The notes under the pieces: model-generated
The model's database searches: none
Seen by the model: the letters and a program-made list of their open reading frames with translations, nothing else
What the model was told of the DNA's origin: nothing
Position numbers and translations under genes: made by a program
Assembly: GCA_011525695.1 (NCBI GenBank)
Contig: WYBX01000110.1
Coordinates: forward strand, 1-46,794
Direction of reading: 5' to 3'
Origin: Verrucomicrobiia bacterium
GTDB lineage: Bacteria; Verrucomicrobiota; Verrucomicrobiia; Opitutales; Opitutaceae
Length of the DNA stretch: 46,794 bases
Part shown: one piece after another, positions 1 to 7,884 of the stretch
Numbering within the stretch: the first letter of the stretch is position 1
Layout: the number at the start of each line of letters is the position of its first letter

Positions 1-645
1 AGCCCTTGCCATCACGTGTTGGCACTCGCTTGGCGCTTACCAACCCGGCGGGGATGGGCCGTCCGCATGCCCGTCGCACCCCTATGGCCGCCCCTCAACA
101 TTGGTTCCGGCTTCGCCGGGTTGGGCGTAAGAGGAAGGATCCCGGAAGACTTGCGGGCCGAAGCGGGGAAAGTGCTGTGCATCTGGGGAGATGCGGGCTG
201 GGGAGAAATTGTCCGACGAGGCAAATACACCGACGGGCGTTTCTCCGACGAACTTGTCTCGGCCTGCGCGACATTGCTGCAGGGGTGGAACCCGCAACCT
301 CCGCCAGCGTGGGTCACCGCCGTGCCTTCCCGCCGCCATCCGGATCTTGTGCCTGATTTCGCACGGCGGGTCGCCGAGACGTTGCACGTGCCGTTTCATA
401 TGGCACTGGCCAAGACCACCGAGCGTCCTGAACAGAAGACCATGGAAAACAGCGCGCAGCAGGCGCGAAACATCGATGGTTCGCTGGCTGTTGTCGGAGC
501 ACTTCCCGCCGGACCGGTCTTGCTCGTGGATGACATGGTGGATTCACGGTGGACACTCACCGTCGCAGCTTATCTGTTGAAGGCTGCTGGCAGTGGTCCC
601 GTCTTTCCGCTCGCGCTGGCATCGACAGCGCACGCTGACGAATGA
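1..645 (+). CDS. PRTase-domain protein, 5'-truncated by window edge (RecQ C-terminal domain or ShosT-like toxin)
   Basis: The reading frame is open from base 1, so the true start lies outside; about 215 codons are visible. The visible part is a type I phosphoribosyltransferase domain. It has a LCIWGDAGWGEIVRRGKY block, a TAVPSRRHPDLVPDFA block and, near bases 514-555, the PRPP-loop-like stretch VLLVDDMVDSRWT, where the usual TGxT is SRWT. This arrangement is the C-terminal domain of RecQ-family helicases with a PRTase tail; PRTase domains paired with DprA-like partners also define the ShosTA toxin-antitoxin/anti-phage family. The stop overlaps the next start as ATGA, so the two genes are co-translated. 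Whether a helicase domain exists upstream cannot be seen. Domain assignment is firm; system assignment is inference. Confidence 0.75.
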   Translation, partial: SPCHHVLALAWRLPTRRGWAVRMPVAPLWPPLNIGSGFAGLGVRGRIPEDLRAEAGKVLCIWGDAGWGEIVRRGKYTDGRFSDELVSACATLLQGWNPQPPPAWVTAVPSRRHPDLVPDFARRVAETLHVPFHMALAKTTERPEQKTMENSAQQARNIDGSLAVVGALPAGPVLLVDDMVDSRWTLTVAAYLLKAAGSGPVFPLALASTAHADE

Positions 646-1952
646 CCGCAACTCTGACATCGAACGCTCAGGCAATCCTGCTTCTCACGGCTCCGCTGGT
701 TGCGGGCCGGATGGATTCATCGGCCAATCTGCTCAGCTGGGGAGACTACAACCGCCTGGCCCGGATCCTGCGCGAGAGGCACAAACAGCCGGCGGATCTG
801 CTGGGACCGAATGCTGGTGACGTGATGGCGCGATGCGCCGAACATTTCGGGCGTGAGAGGTTGGAAGCATTGCTCGGACGAGGTTTCCTGTTGAGCCAGG
901 CGATGGAGCGATGGAATGCACGCGCCATCTGGATCGTAAGCCGCGCCGACCCCTCCTATCCAAAGCGACTCAAGTCGCGGTTGCGGGAAGATGCTCCTCC
1001 CGTGCTGTATGGCTGCGGGTCGATTTCGCTTCTTGAAAGAGGAGGGTTCGCCGTCGTCGGTTCGCGTCACATTGACGATGAACTGATCCGCTATGCCGAA
1101 AATGTGGGCCGGGTGTCTTCGGAGGCCCGTTGCATGATCGTTTCAGGCGGAGCAAAAGGCATCGACCGGGCCGCGATGAACGGCGCATTGCAGGCGGGCG
1201 GACACGTTGCAGGCGTGCTGGCCGATAGCCTCGAACGCGCGGCGTTGGCGCGGGAAAATCGAGAGCCACTGATGGAGGGACGGCTGGTGCTTTTTTCGCC
1301 CTACGACCCGTCGGCAGGCTTCAATGTCGGTCACGCGATGCAGCGCAACAAACTTATCTACGCGCTTGCCGACGCTGCGCTGGTCGTCACTTCCGATTTC
1401 GAAAAGGGCGGGACATGGGCTGGAGCCATTGAACAAGTGGACCGATTGCGGTTCGTGCCGGTTTTCGTGCGGATTGGAGACAATGCGGGGGAAGGAAACA
1501 CGGCATTGCTGCGGCGGGGCGCACTGCAATGGCCGGACCCGAAAAATGCCCAGGAACTACAGGCCGTTTTTGCGATCGTCTCCGAGGCAAATGCGGCACA
1601 GCCCCGGCAGGAGACACTATCCTTGGGCGTCGGAGAGGAGGCTTCCGAGTATGAGGGTTCGCCAGTTCAAAAATCCCATGAAACGCCTGTTGAACCCAAA
1701 CCTGCAAGTCGAGTGGCGGCAATGGATGCGACGGCCCTGTCGGATGAGTTGTTCACGAACGTGCGAAGATTGCTGACGCAAGCGCTGGGCGAAGCTCGCA
1801 CTGAAGAGGAAGTCGCAACGCTCCTGCTTATAACCAAGCCGCAAGCGAAAGCGTGGCTCACGAAGCTGGTGGAGGAGGGAGTTTTGGAGAAGGTGAGGAA
1901 ATCGAAGCCGCCGAGGTTCAGGACCGTGCCAGAGTCGGAACGATTGATCTAA
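642..1952 (+). CDS. DprA/Smf-like Rossmann-fold protein with C-terminal winged helix (ShosA-like partner)
   Basis: Protein of 436 aa. The centre is a DprA-type Rossmann fold: VVGSR at 138-142, VSGGAKGID at 167-175, and QRNKLIYALAD at 234-244, the counterpart of the family's RNR(L/I)IA motif, followed by SDFEKGGTW. Residues about 300-365 are a low-complexity linker; 366-430 form a predicted winged helix (EEEVATLLLITKPQAKAWLTKLV). True competence DprA is usually shorter and stands alone, or sits near topA. This copy overlaps a PRTase gene by ATGA, the arrangement of ShosTA pairs in which the DprA-like protein is the antitoxin. It could also help RecQ-type DNA processing. Fold is certain; defence role is inferred from the pair and from the restriction scar immediately downstream. 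Confidence 0.8.
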   Translation: MTATLTSNAQAILLLTAPLVAGRMDSSANLLSWGDYNRLARILRERHKQPADLLGPNAGDVMARCAEHFGRERLEALLGRGFLLSQAMERWNARAIWIVSRADPSYPKRLKSRLREDAPPVLYGCGSISLLERGGFAVVGSRHIDDELIRYAENVGRVSSEARCMIVSGGAKGIDRAAMNGALQAGGHVAGVLADSLERAALARENREPLMEGRLVLFSPYDPSAGFNVGHAMQRNKLIYALADAALVVTSDFEKGGTWAGAIEQVDRLRFVPVFVRIGDNAGEGNTALLRRGALQWPDPKNAQELQAVFAIVSEANAAQPRQETLSLGVGEEASEYEGSPVQKSHETPVEPKPASRVAAMDATALSDELFTNVRRLLTQALGEARTEEEVATLLLITKPQAKAWLTKLVEEGVLEKVRKSKPPRFRTVPESERLI

Positions 1953-2040
1953 GCACGGCTATCCGCCCGATCTGCAGGCGGAGGCCGTGAAGACCGTCCT
2001 TGCCCAGGCTGAGCTGCTTTGCGCGGATTGGGCAACGTGA
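1948..2040 (+). pseudogene. Remnant of the 3' end of a type I restriction gene (hsdR)
   Basis: Directly after the DprA-like stop, the overlapping frame reads about 30 codons ending in TGA at 2038-2040. The peptide contains HGYPPDLQAEAVKTVLAQAE followed by LLCADW. This resembles the C-terminal signature of many type I restriction R subunits (YGYPPDxQxxAxxxVLxQAE). An in-frame TGA at 1945-1947 precedes it, so no longer gene exists here. It is best read as a scar: the PRTase/DprA pair, or something larger, replaced the rest of an hsdR gene. The match is short and from memory of the family, hence moderate confidence. Confidence 0.55.
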
Positions 2041-2048
2041 TGCTCACC

Positions 2049-3158
2049 TCATGGGTCCCGCAGATTGCCCAGAAATGCGGCCAAATCCGCGCCGCGGAGA
2101 TCCTTCGCCACGATCCGACCCTCGGGATCGATCAGGAAACTGGCGGGAAGCGCCGTCACGTTGTAGCGGGCGGCGAGCGGCGACTTCCAACCGCTGAGAT
2201 CGGAAATGTGTTTCCAACTCGCCCCGTCCTTCGCAATCGCGGCACGCCATGCGTTCCCGTCTTCGTCGACGGAGATGGCCAGGATTTCGAAGCCATCCGG
2301 CTGGTGCCGCCGGTAAAGCTCCCGGTAGTTGCGATTCTCAATCCGACAGGGCGCGCACCATGACGCCCAAAAGTCGACCAGCACGTGGCGTCCGCGCAGC
2401 CCGGCCAGCGTGACCACGGCGCCATCGGGGGACATGCCGGAAAGCGGCGGTGCCAGCTGCCCAATGGCAGTACTATGAGACTGCTCGATCCGCGCTTCCA
2501 TCGCGCGCGAAATCTCGAGCCCCGGATGGGCGGAAACGAATTCCCTCACCGTGGCCGCCAATTCGTCGCCCCGGTAATCAGCGTCCCACCGCAGGGACGC
2601 GGCATAGAGCGCAGGAGAGCCGCGAAGATGCGCCAAGGTGAAGTCGTTCAATTCGCGCCGATGCGCGCGATACGCGGCAACCTCGGCCTCCGTCAGCCGC
2701 GCGATCTCCGCTGCATTCCCCTCCGCGCGCGCCCGTGCGATGGCGGCTCGAGCCGGCAGCACGAGCCGGCCGAGTGATTCCGTGCGAAACGCCTCGTAGG
2801 CGGCGAACAACTCCTGGTCCGGACTGCCTGCCAGTCTGAGCTGACCATCGGCCGATGCAGCGATTCGCAACTGCTGGCCTGCGCCGGCGACGAACATCGC
2901 CTCGGAGCGGCCAACGATGAGCTTGAAAAGCCCCGGCTCGGCGTCGACATGCAGGCGGAGCCGGCCACCGGTGGGTCTGCCGGTCGCGATCGGGATGGAT
3001 GACCGTTGTTCGAGCGATTCGCGAACCACCGTCACGGATTCCGCCTGCAAGGAGCCGGGCAGGTCGCCCGAAATTTCGAAGGCGGCGCGGAGGACAGCCA
3101 GGCTGCCAAGGCTGCACACCAGCAACAGCCGGCCGAGCGTGACGGTGGATCGGAACAT
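2049..3158 (-). CDS. TlpA-family thiol:disulfide oxidoreductase, exported
   Basis: Protein of 369 aa from the ATG at 3158. This start is preferred to an upstream one because it begins a hydrophobic signal peptide (MFRSTVTLGRLLLVCSLGSL). Residues about 27-230 form an extended N-terminal domain like those on Bacteroidetes/Verrucomicrobia TlpA proteins. The thioredoxin domain (about 232-369) carries the redox motif WCAPC at 267-271 and the cis-proline region TALPASFLIDPEG. It is expected to reduce periplasmic disulfides, for example cysteines of apocytochromes before heme attachment, which would suit its position divergent from a heme-rich respiratory operon. That functional link is inference. 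It converges on the defence-island scar with only 8 bp between. Confidence 0.85.
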   Translation of the reverse strand: MFRSTVTLGRLLLVCSLGSLAVLRAAFEISGDLPGSLQAESVTVVRESLEQRSSIPIATGRPTGGRLRLHVDAEPGLFKLIVGRSEAMFVAGAGQQLRIAASADGQLRLAGSPDQELFAAYEAFRTESLGRLVLPARAAIARARAEGNAAEIARLTEAEVAAYRAHRRELNDFTLAHLRGSPALYAASLRWDADYRGDELAATVREFVSAHPGLEISRAMEARIEQSHSTAIGQLAPPLSGMSPDGAVVTLAGLRGRHVLVDFWASWCAPCRIENRNYRELYRRHQPDGFEILAISVDEDGNAWRAAIAKDGASWKHISDLSGWKSPLAARYNVTALPASFLIDPEGRIVAKDLRGADLAAFLGNLRDP

Positions 3159-3799
3159 GCGGGGAAACCCTGGCGCGCCATGGTTGGCCCGCAAGTTTCC
3201 GGGACGAATGCGGCGACCGTCCCGCCCGGACAGGTGGCTGCGGGCAAGCCGTGGCAAGATGGCGATGGGAGGACTGAACCGGGGCCTGAGCCAGATCGAC
3301 GTCGTGATCACGACATCGATCTGGCTATTTGCAGATTCGTGCCACCTCTCCAGGGCGGCGGGGAGGCCGGGCAGGCGTCCGCTGGCTTGATCAGCACGCT
3401 TAATAGTGCAGCGCTCGTCGCGGCGGGGGCAGCCGCGCTAATAAGCGCCCATCCGTGTCTCCGCGTTTTTTGCTAATTTTCCGCGTAGGAAAAAATCTTA
3501 CCCAAAATTTGGTTTACAAGCGAAACGCCGCTGCCTTGTTTCGGCAGCGATTTTCGGCTTTGACCCACGTGCCCGTGACCCACCACCCATCACGAAAACA
3601 TTTTTTTGCCAACCGCTTCGGCGTGGCGGCAGGTCTTGATTTCAGCGCGAGTAAGCGTGGAACGCTGCCGGCTTTCACCGCATTCGCGGAGGTCGGTCCG
3701 ACGGTCAATCCGGCCCCGGCACTGCCGGCGGAGTTCCGCGCCATGGCCCGTTGCGCCCGCACCGCCTGACGCCAAACGGCGCCTTCGACTTTACCGTTC
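3159..3799. other. 641-bp divergent intergenic region upstream of the act operon
   Basis: No convincing gene is present; the open frames here lack ribosome sites and family similarity. It must hold promoters for the thioredoxin gene (minus) and the respiratory operon (plus). The stretch from about 3460 to 3525 is unusually AT-rich for this genome and contains a near-palindrome around 3510-3525, the best candidate core promoter or regulator site. Two hairpins flank it: GCGCT/AGCGC at 3435-3448 and CGCTGCC/GGCAGCG at 3529-3549 (7-bp stem, 7-nt loop). If transcription starts in the AT-rich tract, the second hairpin would lie in an untranslated leader of over 250 nt. Confidence 0.4.
3529..3549 (+). 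other. Hairpin in the probable act-operon leader
   Basis: Perfect 7-bp inverted repeat CGCTGCC / GGCAGCG with loop TTGTTTC, followed by ATTTTCGG rather than a full T-tract. It could be a leader structure or a weak attenuator for the act operon. Only the base pairing is seen; function is unknown. Confidence 0.4.
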
Positions 3800-4453
3800 A
3801 TGTCGAAACTTTTCCCGAAATCGGCCAACAAGCTGCCGCTCCAGATCGTGATCTATGTGGGCGTGCTGGCCGGGATCGCCACCGCGGGCGTCACCTATTA
3901 CATGACGCCGAAGTATACGCGTGTCGGGTACGCGCCGGTCCAGCCGGTCCCCTTCAGCCACGCCCAGCATGTGCAGGAGGTCGGGCTCGACTGCCGGTAT
4001 TGCCATTCGAACGTGGACAAGTCGGGCCATTCCAACGTGCCCGCCGCCCAGACCTGCATGAACTGTCATGGGACGATCAAGCCGAACAGCCCGGCGCTGG
4101 CGGTCGTGCGCGAGAGTTTCGAAAAGAACACGCCGGTGCCATGGGTCTGGATCCACAAGACGCCCGACTTCGCGTTCTTCAACCACGCGATTCACGTCAA
4201 CCGCGGGATTTCCTGCGTCGAGTGCCACGGGCCGGTCAACCAGATGGAGACGGTCACGCACATGCAGCCGCTGAGCATGGCCTTCTGCCTCGACTGCCAT
4301 CGCGATCCCGCGCCCCGGCTGCGGGCGCCGGGCGACGTGTACAATCTTGATTCGCGGACGCTGGCCGACCAGGGCCGCGCCGACGAGGCGCAGAATTACA
4401 TTCACGATTGGAAGCTCATGCCCCCGCAGAGCTGTTCCGGCTGCCACCGATGA
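3800..4453 (+). CDS. actA: Alternative complex III subunit ActA, pentaheme cytochrome c
   Basis: Protein of 217 aa and first gene of the act operon. One N-terminal membrane anchor (about 13-34) is followed by five CXXCH heme c sites at residues 65-69, 86-90, 139-143, 163-167 and 212-216, plus extra histidines (HAQHV, HAIHV) that can serve as distal ligands. Five hemes is the usual count for ActA. In alternative complex III, ActA is the periplasmic electron wire that takes electrons from the iron-sulfur subunit ActB towards the monoheme subunit ActE and soluble cytochromes. It lacks a good Shine-Dalgarno; the start is chosen for the anchor. Its stop overlaps actB as ATGA. Confidence 0.93.
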   Translation: MSKLFPKSANKLPLQIVIYVGVLAGIATAGVTYYMTPKYTRVGYAPVQPVPFSHAQHVQEVGLDCRYCHSNVDKSGHSNVPAAQTCMNCHGTIKPNSPALAVVRESFEKNTPVPWVWIHKTPDFAFFNHAIHVNRGISCVECHGPVNQMETVTHMQPLSMAFCLDCHRDPAPRLRAPGDVYNLDSRTLADQGRADEAQNYIHDWKLMPPQSCSGCHR

Positions 4454-7400
4454 AACGCAAAGTCGACCACTCTCCTGCTGCCGGCCAGACCAACGGCGTT
4501 TCCGCCCGCGAGCTGACGGGTCCCAAGTACTGGCGCAGCCTCGATGAACTCGCGGCCACGCCCGGGTTCCAGGCGCAGCTCGAGCGCGAATTTCCGGAGG
4601 GCGCATCCGAGATGGAGGGGGTCGATCGGCGCCACTTCATGAAGATCATGGCGGCCTCGTTTGCCCTGGGCGGTGCGGGGCTGGCGGGCTGCCGGCGGCC
4701 GGAAATGCACATCCTGCCCTATGGGAAGGCGGTTGAAGGCGTGATTCCCGGGCTGCCGCTGTATTACGCGACCGCGATGCCGCACCGCAAATCCGCGGTG
4801 CCGCTGCTGGCGGAGACGCGTCAGGGCCGGCCGACCAAGCTGGAAGGGAATCCAAGTTACCAGCCGCATGGTGGCGCTGCTTCGACTGCGGCGCAGGCTT
4901 CCATTCTCGACCTCTATGATCCGGATCGGGCCAGGGCGCACGCCAAGGGCGGCACGGCGCTGACGGCGCAGCAGGTGAACGAGGTGCTGGCGGCGGTCAA
5001 CCGCACCTATGCGGCCGCGCAGGGGGCCGGCCTGGCCTTCCTGGCGGAGGAATCCTCCTCGCCGACGCGCGCCCGTCTGGTGCGGGCGCTGCGCGAGCGG
5101 TTTCCGCGGGCGATTTGGTCCGAGTACGAGCCGCTGGCGGATGAACCGCCGCTGGGTGCGGCCCAGGCTGCCTTCGGCGCGGCGGTGAAGCCGTTGTACG
5201 ATTTCGCGCGGGCGCGGCGGATCGTTTCGATCGACTGCGATTTCCTCCAGGCCGAGGCTGGGAGCCTGCGGTATGCACGCAGCTTTGCCAATGGCCGGCG
5301 GGTCACCGGGAAGTCCGACCCGATGAGCCGGCTCTATGTGGCGGAGAGCACGCTGACGCTCACCGGCAGCATGGCCGATCACCGGCTTCGGCTGGCCAGC
5401 AGCCACATGCTCGCCTTCGCGGCGCGGCTCGCGACGGAAATCAATCCCGAGGTGGGTGATTTCCTGCGGGGGCATACGGCGGGACTTTCGGTTGAGGACA
5501 GCTGGATCGCCGAATGCGCCAGCGACCTGAAGGCGCATCGTGGCGAGTGCCTGGTCGTGGCCGGCGCCCATCTGCCGGCGGAGGTGCATGCCCTGGTTTA
5601 CGGGATCAACGATGCGCTGGGCGCCATCGGCCGGACGGTGCAGTTCGTGCCCGCGGAACCCCGGGCTCCGGCCACCTCGTCCATTGTCGGGCTGGCGGGA
5701 GCCATGAAGTCGGGTGGCGTGCGCACCCTGGTGATTCTGGGGGGCAACCCGGCCTACAATGCGCCCGCCGAGCTCGACTGGGCGGCGCTGCAGCAATCCA
5801 TCCCCGAGGTGATCCGGCTCGGCTATTATGTCGACGAGACCTCGCGGGTGAACCCGGCTGCCACCACGCACCTTGCCGCGGCCCATTATCTCGAATCCTG
5901 GGGCGATGCCCGGACGGTCGACGGCACCGTGGTGGCGATACAGCCGATGATCCTGCCGCTTTTCGGCGGGCTCACCGCGATCGAAGTGCTCGCCCGGATT
6001 GCGGGCGAGGAAGTCGTCGAGCCCTACGCGCTGGTTGCGGCGACGCATTCAGCCCTCGCGGGCAGCGGTGCCGGCCCCAAGTCCATGCAGCGGTTCCTGC
6101 ATGACGGCGTGCTGGCGGACTCCGCGTACCGGCCGGTGGCGGTGCGGTTCAACCGCTCGAACGTGGCCCGGATGCTGGGCTCCGCCCGCCCCGCCGCCGC
6201 GCTGGGACGGGAAAATCTCGAGGTGCGGTTTGTCGCGGACACGAAGCTCGACGACGGGCGTTTTGCGAACAATGGCTGGCTCCAGGAGCTGCCGGATCCG
6301 ATCACGAAGATTTCGTGGGACAATGCGATCCAGATCAGCCCGCGGCTCGCGCGGGATCTCGGCGTGTATCCGAAGGGTTCGCTCGTGCAGGTGGCGCGGG
6401 TCGAGGCCGCCGGGTTCCAGCAGGGCAAGGAAATCGCCCGGGTCGGCGAGCTTACGCTGGACGGGCGGAAAGTCCGTGCGCCGCTGCATATCCAGCCGGG
6501 CCTTTCGAATTACACCCTTGTGCTGCCGCTCGGCTATGGGCGGACGGTGACCGGCAGGGTGGGCCGCGGCGCCGGCCGGAACTTCTACCCCCTGCGCACC
6601 TCGGCCAGTTTCAATGTGGCCACCGGTGCGACCCTGGTGGTGACGGACGAGACCGTGGCGCTGGCGAACACCCAGGAGCACTGGTCGATGGAGGGTCGCG
6701 ACATCGTCCGCGAGGCCAATCTGGAGGGGCCGAGCAGCTACCGGGAAAATCCGGCGTTCGTCGACACGTTCGGCATGGAATCCCATGCCCCGAGCAACAT
6801 TGGCGCGGTTGGCGAGGCGATGTCCCGGGCCGAGCGCGCCAGCGAGATCCCGCGCGGCAACTCGCTCTATCAGACCCCGGAGTTCGATGGTCACCACCAG
6901 TGGGGCATGTCGATTGACATGAACACGTGCATCGGCTGCCAGGCGTGCGTGATTGCCTGCCAGGCCGAGAACAACATTCCCATCGTCGGCCGCGACCAGG
7001 TGATGCGCGGCCGCGAGATGCACTGGATCCGGATCGACCGCTACTACTCGAGCGGCACGCTCGATGCCGGGGCATTTGGCGGCGAGGGCAACAAGGAGCT
7101 GCCGGAGGATCCGCAGGTGTCGCTGCAGCCGATGACCTGCCAGCATTGCGAGCTCGCACCGTGCGAAACGGTGTGCCCCGTGAATGCGACCGTGCACGAC
7201 GGCGAAGGCCTGAACGTGATGGCCTACAACCGGTGCATCGGCACCCGCTATTGCGCGAACAACTGTCCGTACAAGGTCAGGCGGTTCAATTTCTTCGATT
7301 GGAACCAGCGTGCGCTCGACGAGCTTTACCTGAGCCAGCTGGCGGATTTCGGCATGCCCGAGCTCGTGTCGCTCGGGAAGAATCCCGAGGTCTCGATCCG

Positions 7401-7884
7401 GATGCGCGGCGTGATGGAGAAGTGCACATACTGCGTGCAGCGGATCCAGAACGGAAAGATTCAGCACAAGGTGAAGGTCTCCAAGGAGCGGCAGGGCGCC
7501 CCGATCCCGCTCGAGGAAATCCGGGTGCCGGACGGGCTGATCAAGACCGCGTGCCAGCAGACCTGCCCGGTGGATGCAATCGTGTTTGGCAACATTCTCG
7601 ATCCGCAGAGCGCCGTGTCGCAGGCGAAGGCCCGCGAGCAGGAGTACGACGTGCTGGGCTATCTGAACACGCGGCCGCGGACCTCCTATGCCGCCCGGCT
7701 GCGGAACCCTAACCCGCGGATGCCCGACTACCGGGAGCTGCCGCTGAGCCGGATCGAGTACGCCCGGAAGAACGAGCCGGCCGCCCATGGCGATGCCCAC
7801 GGCGGCGGTGACCACGGCGGGGCTGACCACGGAGCATCGGGTGCCCATGCGCCCGCCGCCGGCGAAAAGAAAGGCGGACACTAA
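4450..7884 (+). CDS. actB: Alternative complex III subunit ActB, molybdopterin-like/iron-sulfur protein with extended Tat signal
   Basis: Protein of 1144 aa. The N-terminus carries the extended Tat domain typical of ActB (PKYWRSLDELA, then VDRRHFMKIMAAS with the twin arginine at 60-61 and a lipobox-like LAGC ending at 81). The middle is the molybdopterin-oxidoreductase fold that, in solved complexes, holds no molybdenum. The C-terminal part binds iron-sulfur clusters: CIGCQACVIAC from 827, CQHCELAPCETVCP from 897, CIGTRYCANNCP from 929, and CTYC from 992 with CQQTCP. It passes electrons from menaquinol to ActA. The start is taken at the ATGA overlap with actA. The last 35 residues are strikingly His/Gly-rich. 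Confidence 0.94.
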   Translation: MKRKVDHSPAAGQTNGVSARELTGPKYWRSLDELAATPGFQAQLEREFPEGASEMEGVDRRHFMKIMAASFALGGAGLAGCRRPEMHILPYGKAVEGVIPGLPLYYATAMPHRKSAVPLLAETRQGRPTKLEGNPSYQPHGGAASTAAQASILDLYDPDRARAHAKGGTALTAQQVNEVLAAVNRTYAAAQGAGLAFLAEESSSPTRARLVRALRERFPRAIWSEYEPLADEPPLGAAQAAFGAAVKPLYDFARARRIVSIDCDFLQAEAGSLRYARSFANGRRVTGKSDPMSRLYVAESTLTLTGSMADHRLRLASSHMLAFAARLATEINPEVGDFLRGHTAGLSVEDSWIAECASDLKAHRGECLVVAGAHLPAEVHALVYGINDALGAIGRTVQFVPAEPRAPATSSIVGLAGAMKSGGVRTLVILGGNPAYNAPAELDWAALQQSIPEVIRLGYYVDETSRVNPAATTHLAAAHYLESWGDARTVDGTVVAIQPMILPLFGGLTAIEVLARIAGEEVVEPYALVAATHSALAGSGAGPKSMQRFLHDGVLADSAYRPVAVRFNRSNVARMLGSARPAAALGRENLEVRFVADTKLDDGRFANNGWLQELPDPITKISWDNAIQISPRLARDLGVYPKGSLVQVARVEAAGFQQGKEIARVGELTLDGRKVRAPLHIQPGLSNYTLVLPLGYGRTVTGRVGRGAGRNFYPLRTSASFNVATGATLVVTDETVALANTQEHWSMEGRDIVREANLEGPSSYRENPAFVDTFGMESHAPSNIGAVGEAMSRAERASEIPRGNSLYQTPEFDGHHQWGMSIDMNTCIGCQACVIACQAENNIPIVGRDQVMRGREMHWIRIDRYYSSGTLDAGAFGGEGNKELPEDPQVSLQPMTCQHCELAPCETVCPVNATVHDGEGLNVMAYNRCIGTRYCANNCPYKVRRFNFFDWNQRALDELYLSQLADFGMPELVSLGKNPEVSIRMRGVMEKCTYCVQRIQNGKIQHKVKVSKERQGAPIPLEEIRVPDGLIKTACQQTCPVDAIVFGNILDPQSAVSQAKAREQEYDVLGYLNTRPRTSYAARLRNPNPRMPDYRELPLSRIEYARKNEPAAHGDAHGGGDHGGADHGASGAHAPAAGEKKGGH

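Noticed and set aside
3455..3769. Open frames of about 105 aa on both strands in the act upstream region
   Set aside because: No ribosome site, no family similarity, and composition typical of GC-rich chance frames; they overlap the AT-rich promoter candidate.
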